A stretch of DNA of 64,000 nucleotides from Strongylocentrotus purpuratus (taxonomy: Eukaryota; Echinodermata; Echinoidea; Camarodonta; Strongylocentrotidae). Position numbers and translations under genes: made by a program. Below the pieces are notes generated by a model. It searched no databases, was not told the DNA's origin, and was given only the letters and a program-made list of their open reading frames with translations. The stretch spans positions 24,884,879 to 24,948,878 of the forward strand of contig NW_022145599.1 of NCBI RefSeq assembly GCF_000002235.5, in the 5' to 3' direction. Positions 37,901 through 45,700 of this stretch are shown piece by piece. How positions within the stretch are numbered: the first letter of the stretch is position 1; every line of letters starts with the position of its first letter.

Positions 37901-40900
37901 CCCATCATCATCCAGCATAACAGGGGAGTAGTCTGTGGGTATACTATGCTGAGGAGACCACTGGGAAGAGCCGCTATTCATCAAGCCTAGGAATAGAGGG
38001 TGAACAGCAAGGATAGATGATGATTTGAAAACAGAAGCAACTTGTGACAGGTAAACTTGGGGCCACGACCCCCCCCCCCCCCCCCCCCGTTAATACGGTA
38101 ATAATAATAGGCATTTCTATAGCGCCATCTATCTAGAAATTCTATTCGAAGGCGCATTTATTATTACCCCAGCTTTAGCCTAGCTGCCATTACAGCGCTC
38201 CAGCATTTCAAGGAATTATTTCCTGCCAGGTACCCATTTACATCACCTGGGTTGAGTGTGGCAAGTACAGATCAATGTCTTGCCAAAGGACATTAGTGCC
38301 GTGGCGGGACTCGAATCGCGGACCTTGTGATCGATAGTCCGGGGACGTATTCACTCGACCACGACACAATTGACCATCCTCCTGTCATGGAAAACTATTT
38401 AGCCTTTGAAGGGCTTCACTTTTGTGCTTTTTCACCCTGTACCCTCAGGTAGGAGTAGAGGGTGAACAGCAAGGATAGATGATGATTTGAAATGGAACCA
38501 ACCTGTGAAAGGTAAACTTGGGGTTCCCTTACACCCCCCTCCCCTCCCCTCCATGTTATCTATTTTAGACACAGTCGATCATCTTTTCTTCATGGAAAAG
38601 TATGTACGGTAGCCTTTCAAGGGCTCCACTTATGTACTTTTCCCCCTTTTTCCTTGGGGTCCAAAACAAGATAATGGGATTCTATGTATACCAGGCCGTA
38701 ACTATCTGGACATTATAGGGGATCTGCAGGGACGTTTTAGGGGGGGGGGGGGGTGTTTTACACAACACCTGTCAATCTTGCCCTGTCCTTACACTCCATT
38801 GTAATATTTTGATATAATCGGCTTGGTAATGAAAGACAAGTGCATAAATTGTTATACCTGTCACTGATTTTTGTTCCATGTTAAACTGAAATTCAAATAT
38901 GTAATTTCTTTTGAATAGTCGCACAAACATTCAGCAACTCAGGGTTACATCTAAAAGTATTCAACAAAGGCTATAATTCAACCCGTTGACCTTTTATTCC
39001 TGAGTTACGAAAAACACAAAAAACATTACAATTTAATACAAAGGATATGAATAATTTATTTTTAAAATATGTTAATTATTATGTGTTTTTTTAGGTTGTA
39101 TATTAGGTTAATAAAATCATTTCAATTGGAGTCAATACTATAAGACTAAAAAGAAGATGCAAAAAAAAATTACTCACTCTGCCTTACTGGGCTCTGAAGA
39201 CCATGGTTGGAGGTCGGGTCGTATCCATGGAGAGGCTTGTAACCTGTATCAGCCTGGTTAAAGGTCATTGCAGTTTTATTCTCCCCGCTCAGCTTGCTGG
39301 CTATCTGCTGTAAGCCGCCCTTCACTGTCTCCCCAAGAGATTCAATGGTGACTGGCTCTGTAGGATGATATTTTAAATTTGTTTAACCCCTGCTGTGCCA
39401 TTACAAGTTATGTTACAAATTGTTTTAAGTTGTTCTCTGTAGGTTTCCATGGCAATTGAGTATTTACGACTGGAGGCTTTCGGTGATACCATGTGGTAGC
39501 CTTTTGACGAAAGAATATATCAACAGCATTTTCACTAAGGCTACCACATGGTCTTACCAAGAAAGTCTGTAATTTTTGAGTGGTCAAAGTATGAATCTGT
39601 ACATAATACTCATACCATGTCATAGGCAGATTGAGGTAGAGAGAAGCAAAGGGGTCACCCCCCCCCCCCTCCCAACAACAAAAAAAATGAATAGGGGAAA
39701 AATAAGGTCAGAATAAATTTGATACGACCCATTCCTGCATGACCACTGCCTTAACACATGACCACTGCCTTAACAATTGATTAGACTAATGATAATTATA
39801 CAAATTAAAAAAAAACTATCTTTGCAAACTGAAAGTGGGTTTTAACAGGAAGAAACATAATACCTCTACATGTAAACTCAAGGACAGAAAGCAGACTTTT
39901 CAAATACATCTCATTGCATTTGTTTAGGTGTGTATGGCACGGTAAATAAGCATCTTACTCTGTGATACAACTGGAGTATTCCCAAATCCTTCCATCTTCT
40001 TGGTGGTGCCCTCTATTGACTGCCTTGTGCCATGTGTCATGTGACCCTGCTTCCAAGCATGATTGGATGGTCTGCTGTGTGTGACCTCTGTGTCAAATAA
40101 CCTCTCACTCAAAGCCTGTACAAACAAAATGAAAATATTCATCACCATAAAATATTCACCTGAAGACAACTATACAAATTTGTCTCTTCCTCCAGAATTT
40201 TTTTACTTATTACGTAGTAATTCTGTAAATAGTACTTTTTAGGATTACTACTTGAAATGCACTAGCTGTGCACTGAGAATGGCTACCGGAGCTATAGCTA
40301 CGGTATTGACTTCTAAATCTTTTTGGAAGTGAATATGGGACATTATAACTGTATTATGAATACGTGCTATTAAAGAACAGAATATTATATTTATTCCAGA
40401 ATACAGATTTATTTGTCTATTTATTTATTCAAGCAAATGAGCTGAAATCTGATCACTGAATTTCTCTTTTAACAATAAACTCAGAAAATTCTGTATTTGG
40501 AAAAACATGCAGTTTACTAACTGGATTACATGAACTTAAACTTGAAAATGAAAGAATTCATGCCAAAATGAAATAGAACACTCTCCTAGGTTTGGAGGAA
40601 GTTCAAAGGTTAAACCAAGAGTTCCTAAGGTAAAGTTAATTTCTTACTTACCTTAGCTGCTTTTCTCACAGCAACGTAGGGGGCCATACCGTGGAGGGGG
40701 TCAGGGGGACCACTGCACTCTGTTGTTGAAAAAGAAAAAGCACATATGTTAGGACAAATTATAGTCTACTGATTTATGGAGCCATGTGTCAACCTCTCCA
40801 TTCCATAATATTACAGAAAATTAAAACAAAATTCATGTCACTATGAAATTGAAAATTTATACTCATAAACCATGGTAGATCTGTGCGTTTTGTTGGTACC

Positions 40901-42668
40901 AAATGAATTGAAAGTTTGGGGTGACAAAAAAGGCTGCACATAACAAAGGTCCTAGCAAGGGGTGCTGTCAGAGAAATGTAATTATATACATGTACATGTA
41001 TACAAAAAATATATTGGAATAATGTCAATTTCATCACAACATTTCATCGCAAGATTGTTAGGTCATAAAGCCGGTATATGCATGTACCATCTAAATTAGG
41101 CTTAATGTTAGCTAAACTTTCATTCAGATATGTCAAAAAAGAACTTTTAATTAACAAACATCATTAATTATGCACTTTGCATTCTGGAAGTGTCTTTTTC
41201 AGGTAAATACATTTCACTAATTTTCATTTCATTTTTCATTTCATTTCATTTCATTTTATTTCATTCGTCATATAAAAAACATACATGATTAAAACATTGA
41301 TATTTACAGATAAGTAAAGTACATACAAATAACATGACGAAAGACAAACATAAAATACATATATATATACGAATGAGGAACCAGCAAGAAAGAACATTTA
41401 AGTCTTGTGTGGGGCTGGTCCCTAGCGACAACTTTAACCTATAAAACTTAACACCTAACACATAACAACTAACACCTAACATCTAAAACCTGATTGCATA
41501 TATAAAAACTAATAAAATACTATTCACAAAAACGTAATTGTTTGTATCTTCTTTTAAATGTATTCAGAGTTGGGCTTGATTTAACGTTAGGAGGTAACTC
41601 ATTCCATAAAATTGGTCCTTTAAAGAAAATTGAATTTTTAGAGACAGAAGTTTTGATAAGTGGTAAATGAAAATGAGATGATTGTCTAGTTATATATGAA
41701 TGTACTTCAGAATTTAAAAGAAATTTGTTTGATAGACTAGGAGGAATAATACCTTTATGACATAAAAACATAATCTATCTAAATAAAACTTTATTCTAAG
41801 AATAATGAATATTTTTAACAAACTTATAAATAAGACTTACTTGCAGATGATTGGATCCCCTGAGCTTTACGTCTTAGACCTTCACAGTAAGATGGATGGC
41901 CTTGCTCAACCAAATGAAGCATTATCTTAAGAACCTAATAAGACAAATGACAAAACATTGACCAGTGGTATATGAAGATGATATATAAAAAGAAAATACC
42001 AGCTGGTGGTCTAATAGGGTTTTAACATGTCAAAGCAACAAGTTTCAATTGAATTTTGAAACAACAGGTTAAAATTCCACTGCAACATTTTCATATAATA
42101 TATTTTAAATAATTGTCATTTGAAAATGATTCAAAAAATGGTTCAGCTTCCAGGAGACCAGGACCCATCAGCAGGACCTGGAAAGGGGCTTCAAGCTTCA
42201 TTCACATCAGTTCTTACTCCTTCAAAGAAACACTCTGACACATTTGAATTTCTGTTTGTGGATTACCATGATACGGTATACAGGAAATTCCTCTGGTGAA
42301 AATAAAATCCTCTCTCTCTTCTGTTGACAGCTCTTTATTTGCATTATTTGTCCATGATTCTATCCCCACTTTCTCTCTTTAACAAAGCTTTCTCTTTTTC
42401 TACACTGTTCTCCCACTTCTTCTTTTTTGGTGATCTGCACAAATATCTATAATAAATAAATGTCAAACACTTCAGCTTTTTGTGTGTGTGTGTGTGTGTG
42501 TGTGTCTCTCTCTCTCTCTCTCTCTTGCTCTCGCTCTCTCTCTCTCTCTCTCTCCCTCTCTGCCCCATCTCGCTTTATTTCTCTCTCTTGCATTGTTACT
42601 ATTTACAATTGATTACTTTTATCTGATTCTTTCTATTATAACCTTTTGCCTTGTCCTTTTTCTCTCTT

Positions 42669-42707
<39 letters not shown>

Positions 42708-45700
42708 GCCTATATTTCTTTATTTCTCTCATTTTCCCTGTTACTTCTTTGTTGAATTTTCTTCATATTCTACCTTTCTCCTTGCCATTCTTCCTTTTTT
42801 TTTCATTCTACCTCTCTTTCTTCATACCCATGATACACCTAGCTCTCTGTCTTTTGCCCCCTTACCTTATTTGCCAATCTCACTTGTTGGTCTCTCTCTC
42901 TCTCTCTCTCTCTCTCACCCCCCCCCCCCCCCCCCCCTCCTCCCCTCTCTCTCACCCCCCCCCCCCCACCCCCTCTCCCTCCCTCTCTCTCTGTCTCTCT
43001 GTTTATGTCTCAACCTCAGTCATTTTTATATATACAACTCACTCATAGATCCTAATCAAATAATTGGTCAAATGTGATCACATGTGATTAATTTACTGGG
43101 TCTATCCAATGTTTCTTTTAAATGAAAAAGCGGACAATAGTTTCACTTTCCAGTACTATCCAACAATTTTTTTAGCATGTGAAGTGCAGCAGAGGTTAGT
43201 TTACTCATACTGTGGTGGGCCTATTAAGCCTTTTATTAAACTTGGGATTCATTTGTCAATGATAATGGCACAAAGCAATCTTGACATTAATTATTTTTTA
43301 CATCAAGTAACAAGGATCTAGGAGTTTCATTATATGAAACAAATGATGCCGGTTTTCATTCTTTCATTATAAGATCTATCTGCTCTTGTTGAGGCTGTAC
43401 ATACATGTATGCACCTACTGTACATACTCAGCCTGACAACTTTGCTAGCTGCATACAGTCTCAACTCGAGTGCAGATAGAACGTAAAATAAATTAATTCA
43501 CATGCATTATTTGTATACTAGAGCCATACCTTGTATTTGATGTGGCACGATTTCTTCTCTAGTCTCTCCACCAGGAAGTCAACCAAACATTGACAATTAC
43601 TTCCAGATTCATATGTAATATCTGTGAATTTAAGAGAATCATAAACAAGTCATGTAGAATTGTAAACTCAACATAGAAAGTACATTTGACACACATATTT
43701 GCTAATAAAAATCAAGAAATTAATCAAAACTATTTAAAGTGCTTGTAATATGTGTATTTTTTTCCTTCTTCCTGAAGAACATCCAAGAGAACTCTCTTAA
43801 ATACAATATCTAAAACATAACACTTGCATGCTAATGCTCACTTACAATAGAGCACTTGAATCTTTCTCACACTGGACCAAATTTTCCTGTATTTCTAATA
43901 AAATTACTCTACTTGACTCAACCAAACCCATGAGTGGTCAGTCTGGTCTTCAAAGAATTTAATGATTCATTTACATTACAACCTTCCACCAGTCTCATAT
44001 GATTAAGATTTGAAAGGAACCGCTGTGAAGCAATTTGGAAAGGTGGATTATGTACTACCTTACATGTATATAAGAATTGGAGTATAGTGTTTTGTGTTGG
44101 AATCACCAACATTATAAGAAGTATATCCAATCTTGCTGAAAGTCACATTTGCAGAATGCAGAAATGTGAATATGGGACTACAAGTACAAGTTGCATGTAG
44201 GTTGTTTGATCCAAATACTTCAGTTCATTTTGTTTTCTTTTGAATACGACAGAATTAGAAGAGCAATTATTTTCATGTTATTTTCCAAAATGACATAAAA
44301 AGAATGTGAAACTGGAACTTAAGTTCTTTCAAAACATGACCGACACAACAGCAGTGTTGGGGGTGGGTAGGGGGGTAGGGGGGTAAGAGAATGCAATGAC
44401 CAGTGCCAGATACAGGGGAGAGTGGCATTTATGGTAGATAATCTGCCATGATGTTGGAATGAAAATAGCATTTACTGTAGGATAATTCAGTGCAAATCGT
44501 CTCATACGAGCTATGTCTCTTCATCCTTTTCTATTTATTTCATCCAAAAATGAGAAATATCTTGATTATGACCATTTTATAGCGTTATTACTACAAGGTC
44601 ATACCATGACATTTTCATTTTTCTTAATTTAATGAATGGACATATGATATATGTGACTCAAGACACATGGCAAATAATCACCCAACATCAGATAAGCATA
44701 AGAAGGAAGGGGATGAACATTCGCAATAGTGAAAATGGCCAATGAGAAGGAACATTTCTATAATAAACACAGAAAACTTGCCTGCTATTTCCTTGAAGAG
44801 ATAACCAGGAGTTGGAATATCATCGTCCTGAGTCGCCTTCAAAAGCAATGGCCACTGTCAAACAAGAAAAATGTTTCATATTGTTACCAAGCGCGTAGCC
44901 AGGATTTAATTTCAGGAAGGGGGGAGTTTCCCCCCTCCCGTGCGAAGCGCAAAAGCTTTGACGTTTCATCAAATTATTAGAGAAAGAAGACGATTCGTTG
45001 TACCGTTCTCGACTCTTAATCTTTTTTCTTCCTACGTCCTCTTCCTTTGTTCTTTTATTTATTTTTTTTTTTTTTTTGGCCAGCGTTTTTTTGTGGCGAT
45101 GCCCCCACAGCCCCCTCCCCCTGGCTACGCGCCTGATTGTTACCAACTATTAGCACATCTACATTACACAGTATTCATTTTTTCATTTTTTCGTTTTATC
45201 TTTATCTTGGGGCACATATTTTAATACGAGTGCATTCCGTCCTCGACTCTTAATCCTTGTCTGAATTCATTTCCCCCCCCCCCTCCTGCTGCGCGAAGCG
45301 CGGAAGCTCTGACATTTCATTAAATTATTAGAGAAAGAAGACGATTCGTTGTACCGTTCTCGACTCTTAATCTTTTTTCTTCCTACGTCCTCTTCCTTTG
45401 TTCTTTTATTTTTTTTTTTTTTTTTTTGGCCAGCGTTTTTTTGTGGCGATGCCCCCACAGCCCCCTCCCCCTGGCTACGCGCCTGATTGTTACCAACTAT
45501 TAGCACATCTACATTACACAGTATTCATTTTTTCATTTTTTCGTTTTATCTTTATCTTGGGGCACATATTTTAATACGAGTGCATTCCGATGGTGGGTTG
45601 CGGGCGGGCGCGCGTCTGTGTGAAGTTATTTACCGTAATATAGGTATTGTGTAGCGGTTTGCCATGAAACCTGTGAAAAAGTGTACGTATTAGGCCTCGA

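Noticed and set aside
39495..39555. Near-palindrome CCATGTGGTAGCC / GGCTACCACATGG as a possible element
   Set aside because: Short arms, no target duplication; kept only as a note in the intron entry.
42482..43077. Open frames of 188 and 143 codons rich in Leu, Ser and Pro
   Set aside because: They are translations of CT, GT and C microsatellites.
44820..45506. Minus-strand frames with NKRTKEEDVGRKKIKSRERY
   Set aside because: Both copies come from the duplicated TIR element, not from a host gene.
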